Source: Limnohabitans sp. WS1 (GTDB taxonomy: Bacteria > Pseudomonadota > Gammaproteobacteria > Burkholderiales > Burkholderiaceae_C). From it: 64,000 nt of DNA. Each line of letters starts with the position of its first letter. Positions within the stretch are counted from its first letter, which is position 1. The position numbers and the translations under genes were made by a program. This document shows positions 44,087-52,524 of the stretch, piece by piece. Location of the stretch: assembly GCF_003063265.1 (NCBI RefSeq), contig NZ_NERU01000001.1:496001-560000 (forward strand), written 5' to 3'. The notes beneath the pieces are model-generated. The model did not search any database. It had not been told where the DNA came from and saw nothing but the letters and a program-made list of their open reading frames with translations.

Positions 44087-45517
44087 TCATGGCATCGCGG
44101 CAGGCAGCACCAAGGTGACTTGCAGACCCGCGCCCGAACTGGGGGTTTGCAGTGAAAGTTCACCGCCATACACATCCACCAAGTCCCTGACGATGGCCAG
44201 GCCCAAGCCGCTGCCGGGCACTGACTCGTCCAAGCGCACGCCGCGCTGCAAGACCTGCGGCATTTGCGCCGGTGACATGCCCGGCCCATCGTCTTCGATG
44301 TCGATGCGGCAGCGCCTTGGGCCCTCATCCCTTGTGCCCGTCGGTACGCCATCGGCCCAGGGCATCACCCGAATGCGCACCGCGCTGTGCGCCCATTGGC
44401 AGGCGTTGTCCAGCACATTGCCCAGCATCTCTTGCAGGTCTTGCGCTTCACCGGCAAATTGCACTTGGGCGTCGGCGTCATCCCAGCTGATGCTCAGGCC
44501 ACGATCGGCGTGCACGCGCTGCATCACTCGAACCAAGCCTTGCAAGGTGGGCACCACGGGCACGCGCTGACCGGGCAAGCCCACTGTGGCGGCCATGCGC
44601 GAGCGGGCCAGGTGCCAGTCGATGTGCCGCCGGGCCGCTTGCACCTGCTCCTTGACCAGCAGCGCCAAACCCGAGTCTTCGCTCGCATGCGCAGCCTGCC
44701 CTAGCACCGTCAAGGGCGTTTTCAGGGCGTGCGCCAGATTGCCCGCCTGTGTGCGGGCGCGGCTCACCACCTCGTCGTTGCGGTCCAGCACGCTGTTGAA
44801 ATCGCTCACCAAGGGCTGCACTTCGCTGGGAAAATCGCCTTGCAGACGGGGCGAACGACCGGCCCGAACGCTTTGCAAACTCTGGTGCAGGGCCTGCAAT
44901 GGCCGCAAGCCCAAAGCCACTTGTGCCCATGCGGCCGCCAGCAAAAGCACCAGCAGCGCCGCGAGCGAGACACCCAACACCCGCTGAAAACCCGCCACCG
45001 CTTCGTGTGTGTCTTTCAAATCGCCCGCCACACTCAAGCGCCAACGCAGCCGCTCATCGGGCCGCACCGTGCGCTCGAGCACGCGCAAGCGGGTGTCGCC
45101 TGGACCGGGCAATTCGTGGGCGTGCGTTTCGCCGTCGCGCAGCACATCCGGGGGCAAGGCCAATTGCGTGTCCCACAAAGAACGTGAACGCAGCACCCCC
45201 GGCCGCACCTGGCCAGGTGTGAGCTCGTCCAACTGCCAATACAGACCCGACAAGGGCCGCTGCCAGCGCGGATCGGACAGCGCCAGCGCATCAACCACGG
45301 GCTGGCCCTGCGCATTGACCGACAGACGGGCGGTGACTTGGGTCAGCTGTTGGGCCAGGCTTTTTTCAAACTGCCGCAGCACATGCTCGTGAAACAAGCC
45401 ATTGAGCACCAAGCCCGCCAACACCAGGGCCAGCGACAAACCCAGCAGCGTGGCCGCCAGTAAGCGAAAACGCAAAGAGCCCAGCAGGCTGTGGGGCCGC
45501 GTGCCCAAGGGGGTCAT
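44087..45517 (-). CDS. Two-component sensor histidine kinase (PhoQ/OmpR-class)
   Basis: The 476-residue kinase has two membrane helices (about 16-40 and 175-200) enclosing a periplasmic sensor domain of about 130 residues. The H-box is NLAHALKTPLTVL, the N-box NVLDNACQWA, and the ATP lid motifs DDGPGM and GSGLGLAIV are intact. It overlaps the response regulator gene by four bases. With the PepSY gene and regulator it forms an operon divergent from the SHP cytochrome genes, so it may regulate them. The signal is unknown. Confidence 0.93.
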   Translation of the reverse strand: MTPLGTRPHSLLGSLRFRLLAATLLGLSLALVLAGLVLNGLFHEHVLRQFEKSLAQQLTQVTARLSVNAQGQPVVDALALSDPRWQRPLSGLYWQLDELTPGQVRPGVLRSRSLWDTQLALPPDVLRDGETHAHELPGPGDTRLRVLERTVRPDERLRWRLSVAGDLKDTHEAVAGFQRVLGVSLAALLVLLLAAAWAQVALGLRPLQALHQSLQSVRAGRSPRLQGDFPSEVQPLVSDFNSVLDRNDEVVSRARTQAGNLAHALKTPLTVLGQAAHASEDSGLALLVKEQVQAARRHIDWHLARSRMAATVGLPGQRVPVVPTLQGLVRVMQRVHADRGLSISWDDADAQVQFAGEAQDLQEMLGNVLDNACQWAHSAVRIRVMPWADGVPTGTRDEGPRRCRIDIEDDGPGMSPAQMPQVLQRGVRLDESVPGSGLGLAIVRDLVDVYGGELSLQTPSSGAGLQVTLVLPAAMP

Positions 45518-46188
45518 CGTCCCCCGTCCTTGAGCTGGACCAGCCGGTATCCCAGGCCACGCACAGTCTCGATGTTCAGCGTGGGCAGCTTCTTGCGCAA
45601 ACGCCCGACAAACACCTCGATGGTGTTGGAGTCACGGTCAAAGTCTTGCGCGTAAATGTGCGCGATCAGTTCGCTGCGCGAGACCACCGCCTCGGGGCGG
45701 TGCATCAGGTAGTCCAGCACTTTGTATTCGTGGCTGGTCAAGGGCACGGTCTGGCCCATGGCGGTCACGCGGCCGCTGCGGGTGTCCAGCGCCACCTCGC
45801 CATGGCGCAGCACCGCAGAGGCCACCCCATGGGCCCGCCGGATCAAAGCGCGAACGCGGGCCAGCAACTCTTCCATGTGAAAGGGCTTGGTCAGGTAATC
45901 GTCGGCTCCGGCATCGATGCCCGAGACCTTGTCGTGCCAGTTGTCACGCGCCGTCAAAATCAGCACCGGCATGCTGTGGCCTTGGTCGCGCCAGCGCTGC
46001 AGCACGGTCAAGCCATCCATCAGCGGCAAGCCCAAATCCAGCACCACGGCGTCAAACGCTTCGGTCTCGCCCAAAAAGTGGGCATCTCGCCCGTTGTCAG
46101 CGGGCACCACCACATAACCGGCCTCGGCCAGACCTGAGCGCAACTGCTCACGCAAGGTGGGTTCGTCTTCAACCAACAAGATGCGCAT
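45514..46188 (-). CDS. OmpR/PhoP-family response regulator
   Basis: The 224-residue protein starts MRILLVEDEPTLREQLR with the phospho-acceptor in VVLDLGLPLMDG and lysine in DDYLTKPF. A C-terminal winged helix follows (VSRSELIAHIYAQDFDRDSNT, VFVGRLRKKL). It pairs with the sensor kinase gene, which begins inside its end. The gene follows the PepSY gene after eight bases. Confidence 0.94.
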   Translation of the reverse strand: MRILLVEDEPTLREQLRSGLAEAGYVVVPADNGRDAHFLGETEAFDAVVLDLGLPLMDGLTVLQRWRDQGHSMPVLILTARDNWHDKVSGIDAGADDYLTKPFHMEELLARVRALIRRAHGVASAVLRHGEVALDTRSGRVTAMGQTVPLTSHEYKVLDYLMHRPEAVVSRSELIAHIYAQDFDRDSNTIEVFVGRLRKKLPTLNIETVRGLGYRLVQLKDGGR

Positions 46189-46196
46189 GGGGGGTC

Positions 46197-46544
46197 TCAG
46201 CGTGTTTTTTGCTCAAGCAAGGCACCCGTGCGGGCATCGATCTTGAGCTTGCTCAAACGGCCATCGGGCTTGAGCAATTTGATTTCGTACTGCCATTGCC
46301 GGTCGCGGCTTTCCAGCTCCACCTCAAGCACTTGCCCGGGATGGTCTCGCTCGATGTTGGCCAACACCTTGGACAAGGGCATGACCTGCCCGGACTGCAC
46401 CGCTTGCCGGGCGCGTTCGTGGTCGCCCTTGTCGCTGGCCCCTGCGCCGCCATGCCAGCCCAAGGCAGACACGGCCAGCAGGGCGCAGATGGCCTGGGTC
46501 CTCAAAGCAAGCGGCAAGCAGGCGGAGTGGGAGGTGTTTTTCAC
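46197..46544 (-). CDS. PepSY-domain secreted protein
   Basis: The 115-residue protein starts at GTG 46544 with a signal peptide (ALRTQAICALLAVSALGWHGGAGAS) and a PepSY domain (MPLSKVLANIERDHPGQVLEVELE, WQYEIKLLKPDGRLSKLKIDARTG). PepSY modules inhibit or modulate periplasmic proteins and often accompany PhoPQ-like systems. A longer in-frame start at 46721 is not supported by a signal sequence. It is first gene of the operon with the regulator and kinase. Confidence 0.82.
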   Translation of the reverse strand: MKNTSHSACLPLALRTQAICALLAVSALGWHGGAGASDKGDHERARQAVQSGQVMPLSKVLANIERDHPGQVLEVELESRDRQWQYEIKLLKPDGRLSKLKIDARTGALLEQKTR

Positions 46545-46663
46545 AGCGCCATTGTCCTGCACAAAAGCTGAACAGACCCTGAACAAAGGCTTCAGCTGCC
46601 GTTCAAGTGGGGCTTCACACAATGCAGCCATTCGCTCATTGAACCCCTGAAAGGAGAACCCCC

Positions 46664-47107
46664 ATGCGCCCATCGCAACATTCATCTCATTCGTCCCGGC
46701 TCCCCACCCGCCTGTGGGCACTGGCAGCGTTGTGCGCCGCCCAAACCCTGATCATGCCCGGAGCCCAAGCCGCCGACACCACCCCTGCCCAGCAATTGAG
46801 CCACTGGACAGCGCAAGCGGGTGCCCCGGCTCAGGCCGATCGGGGCGAGGCCTTTTTCAAGCAAGGCCACGGCGGCGAATGGTCTTGCGCCTCGTGCCAC
46901 GGCACACCGCCCACCGCGCAGGGCAAGCACGCCAGCACCGGCAAAAGCATCGAGCCCCTGGCCCCGGCCTTCAATGCCAAAGCCTTCACCGACACGGCCA
47001 AAACCAACAAATGGTTCAAACGCAACTGCAAAGACGTGCTCAGCCGCGAATGCAGCGCCCAGGAAAAAGCCGATGTGCTGGCTTACCTGACCCGCATCAA
47101 ACCTTAA
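46664..47107 (+). CDS. shp: SHP-like monoheme c-type cytochrome (DUF1924)
   Basis: SHP of Rhodobacter sphaeroides is a monoheme cytochrome c that binds oxygen and NO and is the prototype of DUF1924. The 147-residue protein has a signal peptide ending GAQAAD, one heme site CASCH and the DUF1924 C-terminus WFKRNCKDVLSRECSAQEKADVLAYL (pieces: WFKRNCKDVLSREC, SAQEKADVLAYL), whose two cysteines may form a disulfide. It heads a three-gene operon with a diheme cytochrome c and a membrane cytochrome b, the known SHP/DHC/cyt b set. Confidence 0.9.
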   Translation: MRPSQHSSHSSRLPTRLWALAALCAAQTLIMPGAQAADTTPAQQLSHWTAQAGAPAQADRGEAFFKQGHGGEWSCASCHGTPPTAQGKHASTGKSIEPLAPAFNAKAFTDTAKTNKWFKRNCKDVLSRECSAQEKADVLAYLTRIKP

Positions 47108-47123
47108 AGCCCCCACGGCTCGC

Positions 47124-47699
47124 ATGATGGACACAAAGACCATGAACCCGCACTTGAAAACCACCCCCTCCAGACACTGGGCTCACCCCGTCGCGCCGAC
47201 TTGGGTGCGGCACACCTTGGCTGTCGTCATGTTGAGCAGCTTGGGCTTGACCGCCGCACACGCCGACGGTTCACGCATGCCCGCCAAAATTTTGCCGTCT
47301 TACACCGCCGAATGCGCCGCATGCCACACCGCCTACCCGCCCGGCATGCTGCCCGCACGGTCCTGGCAACGCGTCATGAAAGGGCTGGACCAACACTACG
47401 GCAGCGACGCTTCCCTGGACGCCAAAACCGTGACCGAGATCGGCCAGTGGCTGCAAACCCATGCGGGCACCTACAAGCGCGTGGCCGAAGAGCCGCCGCA
47501 AGACCGCCTGACCCGCTCGGCCTGGTTCGAGCGCAAGCACCGCCAGATCGACAAGGCCGTCTGGCAGCTGCCCAGCGTCAAGTCAGCCGCCAACTGCGCC
47601 TCCTGCCACACCGGCACCGAACGCGGCATGTTCGACGACCACAACTTGAAACGCCCGGCTGGCCTGAGCGCCTCGCAAAGCCGCGCCTGGAACGACTGA
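47124..47699 (+). CDS. dhc: Diheme cytochrome c (DHC)
   Basis: The 191-residue protein has two heme sites, CAACH and CASCH, after an export signal (HTLAVVMLSSLGLTAAHAD). DHC is the electron donor to SHP in species where it was studied. The 16-bp gap after SHP and 12 bp before the cytochrome b gene support one transcript. Start choice among ATG 47124, 47127 or 47142 is uncertain. Confidence 0.88.
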   Translation: MMDTKTMNPHLKTTPSRHWAHPVAPTWVRHTLAVVMLSSLGLTAAHADGSRMPAKILPSYTAECAACHTAYPPGMLPARSWQRVMKGLDQHYGSDASLDAKTVTEIGQWLQTHAGTYKRVAEEPPQDRLTRSAWFERKHRQIDKAVWQLPSVKSAANCASCHTGTERGMFDDHNLKRPAGLSASQSRAWND

Positions 47700-47711
47700 A
47701 GAAAGCCCCTC

Positions 47712-48470
47712 ATGACCCACACCAGGCCCCTCATTCCCGCCTCGCCGCCATCGGCTCCGGTGCGCACATCGTCCCCATCCATGGCCTCAGCCCCCCCTCA
47801 AACGCCCAGCAACCCGGCACCGGGCCGCTTGGTCATCGATGCGCCCATGCGCATGTTCCACGCCCTGTTTGCCCTGAGCTTTTGTGGGGCCTACATCACG
47901 GCCGACAGTGAACACTGGCGCTTGGTGCATGTGGTGCTGGGTTACACCTTGGCTGGCATGCTGGCCTTTCGGCTGGTGTACGGACTGGTCGGCCCCAGAC
48001 CGGCGCGGCTGAGCACCTTGTGGCGCAAAAGCAGCGGCACCTGGGCCTGGCTCCAAACGGTCAAAGCGGCGTTGTCCAAAGGTGGCAGTTGGCAAACTGT
48101 GGCCTGGCGACAAGGCCCCATTTTGCTCATGGCCGCATCGCTGACCAGCTTGTTGCTGGTCGTGTTGCCCTTGACCCTGAGCGGTTACGGCACCTTCCAC
48201 GAATGGGGCGGGGATGTCGGGGTCGAGGTGTTCGAGGCGCTGCACGAATTTTTTGGCAACACCGCTTTGGCTTTGGTGTTGGCGCACCTGGCTTTGTTGG
48301 CCGGACAAAGTTTTTGGCGCAAAAAGAACCTGGCCCTGCCCATGCTGACCGGCCGCATCGAAGGCAAAGGCCCGGACCTGGTGCCCAGCAACCGCGCCTG
48401 GCTGGCCGCCGGGCTGTTGCTGAGTGTGGGGGTCTATTGGGCTTGGGAGTTTTTTCTGAGCTTGGCCTGA
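47712..48470 (+). CDS. Cytochrome b (b561/Ni-hydrogenase type), SHP cluster
   Basis: The 252-residue membrane cytochrome has four helices, with probable heme histidines in MRMFHALFALSF, WRLVHVVLGY, EALHEFFG and LAHLALL. It would take electrons from the quinone pool and pass them to DHC. A proline-rich N-terminal extension (about 40 residues) is unusual. The gene closes the SHP operon; a TGAAAAC-N4-GTTTTCA hairpin (48502-48519) follows it and overlaps the end of the convergent channel gene. Confidence 0.9.
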   Translation: MTHTRPLIPASPPSAPVRTSSPSMASAPPQTPSNPAPGRLVIDAPMRMFHALFALSFCGAYITADSEHWRLVHVVLGYTLAGMLAFRLVYGLVGPRPARLSTLWRKSSGTWAWLQTVKAALSKGGSWQTVAWRQGPILLMAASLTSLLLVVLPLTLSGYGTFHEWGGDVGVEVFEALHEFFGNTALALVLAHLALLAGQSFWRKKNLALPMLTGRIEGKGPDLVPSNRAWLAAGLLLSVGVYWAWEFFLSLA

Positions 48471-48516
48471 TGCCGGTGCCCAAGACCCCCACAAGAGGGA
48501 CTGAAAACGATGGTTT

Positions 48517-49332
48517 TCAAGTGAGCGGCTGGCGCTTGTAAATGACGTGGTAAACCCCGGCCACCAGCACCGCGCCCCCCAGCACATTCCCCAAAATCAC
48601 GGGCAGCAGATTGCCCAGCATGCCGGCCCAAGTGACGGTGGGGTGGCCCGTCAGGCCGTCGTGCTGCAGCAGCATGGCCAGCGGCATCAGGTACATGTTG
48701 GCAATGCTGTGCTCAAAGCCAGCCGCCACAAAGGCCATCACCGGCAGCATCACCGCCACGGCCTTGTCGGTCACGCTGCGCCCGGCCATGGCCATCCACA
48801 CGGCCATGCACACCAGCACATTGCACAGCACGCCGCGCAACAAGGCCGTGACAAAGGGCAGCTCCTGCTTGGCCACGGCGATCTGCACCACCTTGTGGCC
48901 AATCGCGCCGCCGTTGAGGCTGGCGTGGCCGCTGGCAAACACCAGCAGCGCCAGACCGGCCGCGCCCACGAAGTTGGCCAGGCACACAATGCCCCAGTTG
49001 CGCAGCACCTGCCCTGTGCTGACCCGGCCGTCGGCCCAGGCCATGACAATCAAGTTGTTGCCGGTGAACAGCTCGGCCCCGGCCACCACGACCATGAGCA
49101 AGCCCATGGCAAACACCAGGCCGCCCAGCACCGAACTGGCCGCAAAGCCCAGGCTCGGGTCGGACTTGACCAGCACAAACAACATGGCCCCCAAGCCAAT
49201 GAAAGCCCCGGCCAGCACGCCCAGCAAAGCCAGCGGCAGCGCGGCCATGCGGGCCTTGGTCTCGCCCACGGCCTCGATGCGGCGGGCGATGTCGACGGGA
49301 CTGTAGGCGTCCGAGCCATAGAGATCTGACAT
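48517..49332 (-). CDS. Formate/nitrite transporter family channel
   Basis: The 271-residue protein has six membrane helices with the FNT signatures AGAELFTGNNL and GVLCNVLVCMAVW. Members conduct formate, nitrite or hydrosulfide. No nitrite reductase or formate lyase is nearby, so the substrate is open. ATG 49332 starts MSDLYGSDAYSP; an upstream in-frame ATG at 49380 is not preferred because it runs into the riboswitch region. Confidence 0.92.
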   Translation of the reverse strand: MSDLYGSDAYSPVDIARRIEAVGETKARMAALPLALLGVLAGAFIGLGAMLFVLVKSDPSLGFAASSVLGGLVFAMGLLMVVVAGAELFTGNNLIVMAWADGRVSTGQVLRNWGIVCLANFVGAAGLALLVFASGHASLNGGAIGHKVVQIAVAKQELPFVTALLRGVLCNVLVCMAVWMAMAGRSVTDKAVAVMLPVMAFVAAGFEHSIANMYLMPLAMLLQHDGLTGHPTVTWAGMLGNLLPVILGNVLGGAVLVAGVYHVIYKRQPLT

Positions 49333-49366
49333 GCGTGCTCCTGAAAAGGGCGGGTGGCGTTCGTCA

Positions 49367-49372
49367 TATACT
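49367..49372 (+). promoter_or_regulatory. -10 box for metX leader
   Basis: TATACT (49367-49372) is a good -10 sequence placed seven bases before the first paired base of the riboswitch, which would put transcription start at about 49379-49381. No convincing -35 sequence was identified. Confidence 0.5.
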
Positions 49373-49379
49373 TGACCCA

Positions 49380-49446
49380 TGCGCCGATTTGAACCCGATT
49401 GCGGGCGCCGAAACCGTGATGGTTTCGAAATTCAGCTAAATGGCGT
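49380..49446 (+). promoter_or_regulatory. SAM-II-type riboswitch upstream of metX
   Basis: The leader has the SAM-II layout. Stem P1 is GCGCC (49381-49385) with GGCGC (49404-49408). Its loop GATTTGAACCCGATTGCG matches the conserved GAUUU-AAC-CGNAUUGC pattern. The 3' segment AGCTAAA (49434-49440) matches the conserved GCUAAA that forms the pseudoknot. An extra hairpin CGAAACC-GTGAT-GGTTTCG (49409-49427) is inserted between P1 and the tail. SAM-II elements control metA/metX in alphaproteobacteria and others by binding S-adenosylmethionine. Terminator and metX follow within 80 bp. Pseudoknot pairing was not modelled. Confidence 0.82.
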
Positions 49447-49462
49447 GTGTTTCATCTCACAG

Positions 49463-49503
49463 AAACCCGGCCCAGCTGACTGCGAAGCCGGGTTTTGTTT
49501 TTT
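49463..49503 (+). terminator. Riboswitch-linked intrinsic terminator before metX
   Basis: AACCCGGC (49464-49471) pairs with GCCGGGTT (49487-49494), followed by TTGTTTTTTT. It ends 20 bp before the metX ATG. Its place after the SAM-II-like aptamer suggests that SAM binding favours termination and so represses methionine synthesis. Confidence 0.85.
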
Positions 49504-49523
49504 TGCACACCTGAACACATTCG

Positions 49524-50669
49524 ATGCTGATCGCCGAATCCCAAAGCATGCTGTTTGAAGCCCCTTTGCCTTTGCAAAGTGGTGCGTCCCTCCGTGGCTA
49601 TTCGCTGAGCTACGAAACCTACGGCACGCTCAACGCCGACCAATCCAATGCCGTGTTGATCTGCCACGCGCTCAACGCCTCGCACCATGTGGCAGGCGTG
49701 TATGCCGACCAACCCAAAAACCTGGGCTGGTGGGACAACATGATCGGCCCGGGCAAGTCACTCGACACCGACCGCTTTTTTGTGATCGGCGTGAACAACC
49801 TGGGCTCGTGCTTTGGCTCGACCGGCCCCATGCATGTGAACCCCGACACCGGGCGCGTGTATGGCGCGGACTTTCCCGTGATCACGGTGGAAGACTGGGT
49901 CAACGCCCAAGCTCGCTTGCTGGACGCTTTGGGCATTGAACAACTGGCCGCCGTGATGGGTGGCAGTTTGGGCGGCATGCAGGCATTGAGTTGGACGCTG
50001 CAGTACCCCGAGCGCGTGAAGCACGCGGTGGTGGTGGCCAGCGCCCCCAACCTGAACGCCGAAAACATCGCTTTCAACGAAGTGGCCCGCCGCGCCATCG
50101 TGACCGACCCCGACTTTCATGATGGGCACTTTTATGCCCACGGCGTGGTGCCCAAACGCGGCCTGCGCATCGCCCGCATGATCGGCCACATCACGTATTT
50201 GAGCGACGACGTGATGAACGAAAAGTTTGGCCGCGAGCTGCGCAGTGCTGTCAACAGCCCCACCGGCTACAAATACTCCACGCAGGAAGTCGAATTCCAG
50301 ATCGAAAGCTACCTGCGCTACCAAGGCGACAAGTTCAGCGAGTACTTTGACGCCAACACCTATTTGCTGATCACCCGGGCGCTCGATTACTTTGACCCGG
50401 CCCGCGCCTTTGGCGGCGACCTGTCCAAAGCGCTGGAGCGTGCCATCTGCAAGTTTTTGCTGATCAGCTTCACCACCGACTGGCGCTTTTCGCCGGCCCG
50501 CAGCCGCGAAATCGTCAAAGGCCTGATCGACAACCGCCGTGACGTGAGCTATGCCGAAATCGACGCCCCCCACGGCCACGACGCCTTTTTGCTCGACGAC
50601 GAGCGCTACATGAACGTGGTGCGGGCCTACTTCGGCCAGATCGCCAACAGCCTGGGAGGTGCCGCATGA
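49524..50669 (+). CDS. metX: Homoserine O-acyltransferase MetX
   Basis: MetX acylates homoserine, the first committed step of methionine synthesis. The 381-residue alpha/beta hydrolase has the nucleophile serine in [11 protein letters not shown] and the C-terminal aspartate/histidine in [12 protein letters not shown]. Many beta- and gammaproteobacterial MetX enzymes use succinyl-CoA rather than acetyl-CoA, so acyl specificity cannot be stated. It is regulated by the upstream SAM-II-type element. The last codons overlap metW (ATGA). Confidence 0.95.
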   Translation: MLIAESQSMLFEAPLPLQSGASLRGYSLSYETYGTLNADQSNAVLICHALNASHHVAGVYADQPKNLGWWDNMIGPGKSLDTDRFFVIGVNNLGSCFGSTGPMHVNPDTGRVYGADFPVITVEDWVNAQARLLDALGIEQLAAVMGGSLGGMQALSWTLQYPERVKHAVVVASAPNLNAENIAFNEVARRAIVTDPDFHDGHFYAHGVVPKRGLRIARMIGHITYLSDDVMNEKFGRELRSAVNSPTGYKYSTQEVEFQIESYLRYQGDKFSEYFDANTYLLITRALDYFDPARAFGGDLSKALERAICKFLLISFTTDWRFSPARSREIVKGLIDNRRDVSYAEIDAPHGHDAFLLDDERYMNVVRAYFGQIANSLGGAA

Positions 50670-51250
50670 GCGACCCTTTGATCATGCAAGCCATCGCCCG
50701 CCTGGTCCCTCAAGGCGCACGCGTGCTCGACCTGGGCTGTGGCGACGGTGCCTTGCTCGCTTACCTGCAAGAACACAACGGCTGCACCGGCTACGGTGTG
50801 GAGCTGGACGACGCCAATGTGCTGGCCTGTGCCCAGCGTGGCGTGAACGTGTTGCAGCTCAACCTCGACCAGGGCCTGAAAGTTTTTGCCGACCAGTCGT
50901 TTGATGTGGTGCTGCAAATCGACACGCTGCAACACCTGCGCAACGCCGAAACCATGCTGCGCGAGACCGCCCGTGTCGGAAAAATCGGCATCGTCGCCTT
51001 TCCCAACTTTGCGCACTGGTTCAACCGCCTGAGCGTGCTGCGTGGCCGCATGCCGGTGACCAAGCGCCTGCCCTACCAGTGGTACGACACGCCCAACATC
51101 CGCGTGGGCACTTATGCCGACTTTGCCGACCTGGCCGGCAAGAACGATTTGCGCATCCTCGATGGGTTTGGCCTGCAACACGGTCAAGAAGTACGGTTTT
51201 TGCCCAACCTCATGGCGGGCACGGCGGTGTTCAAGTTGCAGCGTCCTTGA
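50666..51250 (+). CDS. metW: Methionine biosynthesis protein MetW
   Basis: MetW is a small SAM-methyltransferase-like protein encoded with metX in most proteobacteria and needed for MetX activity in some species. The 194-residue protein has the SAM motif [16 protein letters not shown] and the family blocks [32 protein letters not shown]. It starts within the metX stop. Confidence 0.94.
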   Translation: MSDPLIMQAIARLVPQGARVLDLGCGDGALLAYLQEHNGCTGYGVELDDANVLACAQRGVNVLQLNLDQGLKVFADQSFDVVLQIDTLQHLRNAETMLRETARVGKIGIVAFPNFAHWFNRLSVLRGRMPVTKRLPYQWYDTPNIRVGTYADFADLAGKNDLRILDGFGLQHGQEVRFLPNLMAGTAVFKLQRP

Positions 51251-51304
51251 GCCCTTGCCCGGGCTGATCCTGTGGGTCATGCGCACCCCATTTTTTGGCC
51301 TTTC

Positions 51305-52516
51305 ATGACTCCCTCTGCCGCTCACACCGATCATCCCGCCCAATCCCGCAGCCACTCCCCGTGGCTGATTGCCAATGTGTTGGCCCAAATCGCATTTGGC
51401 TTGCTGGCCATGACCTTGTGCCTGCCCTCCATGCAGGAATGGGGCACCCTTTTTGCCACCGATCAGGCCCATGTGCAGCTGACCTTCAGTGCTTATGTGG
51501 TCGCCTACGGTGCTTTGCAGCTGGTGTATGGCCCCTTGTCGGACCGACACGGGCGCAAGCCCATGTTGATGCTGGGCCTGGGGGTGGCGGGCTTGGCCTC
51601 GGTGATGGCCGCGTTGGCCACCGACATCACGATGCTCACTGCCGCTCGGGTGCTGCAAGGCGCGGGCAGTGCGGCCAGCATGGTGGTGGGGCGCTCCATG
51701 GTGCAAGACCTGTTCACGGGTCCACAGCGCACCCGCGTCATGGCCTATATAGGCATGGCGCTGGGCATGTGTCCGCCACTGGCCACGTTGATTGGTGGGC
51801 AGATCCATGTGCGCTTTGGCTGGCAAACCAACTTTGTGCTGTTGGCGGTGCTGGCGCTGTTGCTTGCGGTGGCGGCGTGGCTCGGTTTGCCGCGTGTGAC
51901 CCCCGCTGCGCCAGCTGCTGGCCATTGGCTGCGGGCCATGCTCAGCGCTTATGCCCGCCTGTTGCGCGAGCCCCGCTATGTGCTTTATGTGGTCATCCTT
52001 GCCGCCACGACCGCCACGTTTTACGCTTTTCTGGCCGGGGCACCCATCGTGCTCAAGGGTTATGGCATCGGGCCGGACGGCATTGGTTGGTTCATCATGG
52101 CCGTGCCTGTGTCCTATATTTTGGGCAATTTCATGACCTCCCGGTTCATTGCGCGTGCAGGCGAATCGCGCGTCATGGCCTGGGGTCAGAGCCTGACGGT
52201 CGCAGGATTGCTCATCATGCTGGCGCTGGGTTTGGCGGGCGTACAAACACCGCTGGCCGTGGCGTTGCCACTGCTTTTGCTGGGGCTCGGTCACGGCTTC
52301 ATCAACCCGCCAGCACTGGCGGGCACGGTTGGCGTGCTGCCCGCACTGGCTGGATCAGCCGCAGCGGTGGCTGGCCTGATGCAACAACTGACCGGGGCCA
52401 CGGGCGGCTATTTGGTCGGGCTGGTGCCGCACCAAGGCGCAGTCAATCTGGCTTGGATGATGTTGGCTTTCACATCGATGGCGGTGGCTGCGCAGTGGGG
52501 TTTGCGCCGTCGTTGA
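51305..52516 (+). CDS. Bcr/CflA-subfamily MFS drug transporter
   Basis: The 403-residue protein has twelve predicted membrane helices. The motif A loop reads GPLSDRHGRKPMLMLGL and motif C-like sequence is in helix 5 (GMALGMCPPLATLIGG). These match the DHA1 Bcr/CflA efflux group. ATG 51305 is used; an in-frame GTG at 51272 is also possible. It lies after metW and ends eight bases before a convergent MFS gene. Confidence 0.9.
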   Translation: MTPSAAHTDHPAQSRSHSPWLIANVLAQIAFGLLAMTLCLPSMQEWGTLFATDQAHVQLTFSAYVVAYGALQLVYGPLSDRHGRKPMLMLGLGVAGLASVMAALATDITMLTAARVLQGAGSAASMVVGRSMVQDLFTGPQRTRVMAYIGMALGMCPPLATLIGGQIHVRFGWQTNFVLLAVLALLLAVAAWLGLPRVTPAAPAAGHWLRAMLSAYARLLREPRYVLYVVILAATTATFYAFLAGAPIVLKGYGIGPDGIGWFIMAVPVSYILGNFMTSRFIARAGESRVMAWGQSLTVAGLLIMLALGLAGVQTPLAVALPLLLLGLGHGFINPPALAGTVGVLPALAGSAAAVAGLMQQLTGATGGYLVGLVPHQGAVNLAWMMLAFTSMAVAAQWGLRRR

Positions 52517-52524
52517 GCCGTGTT

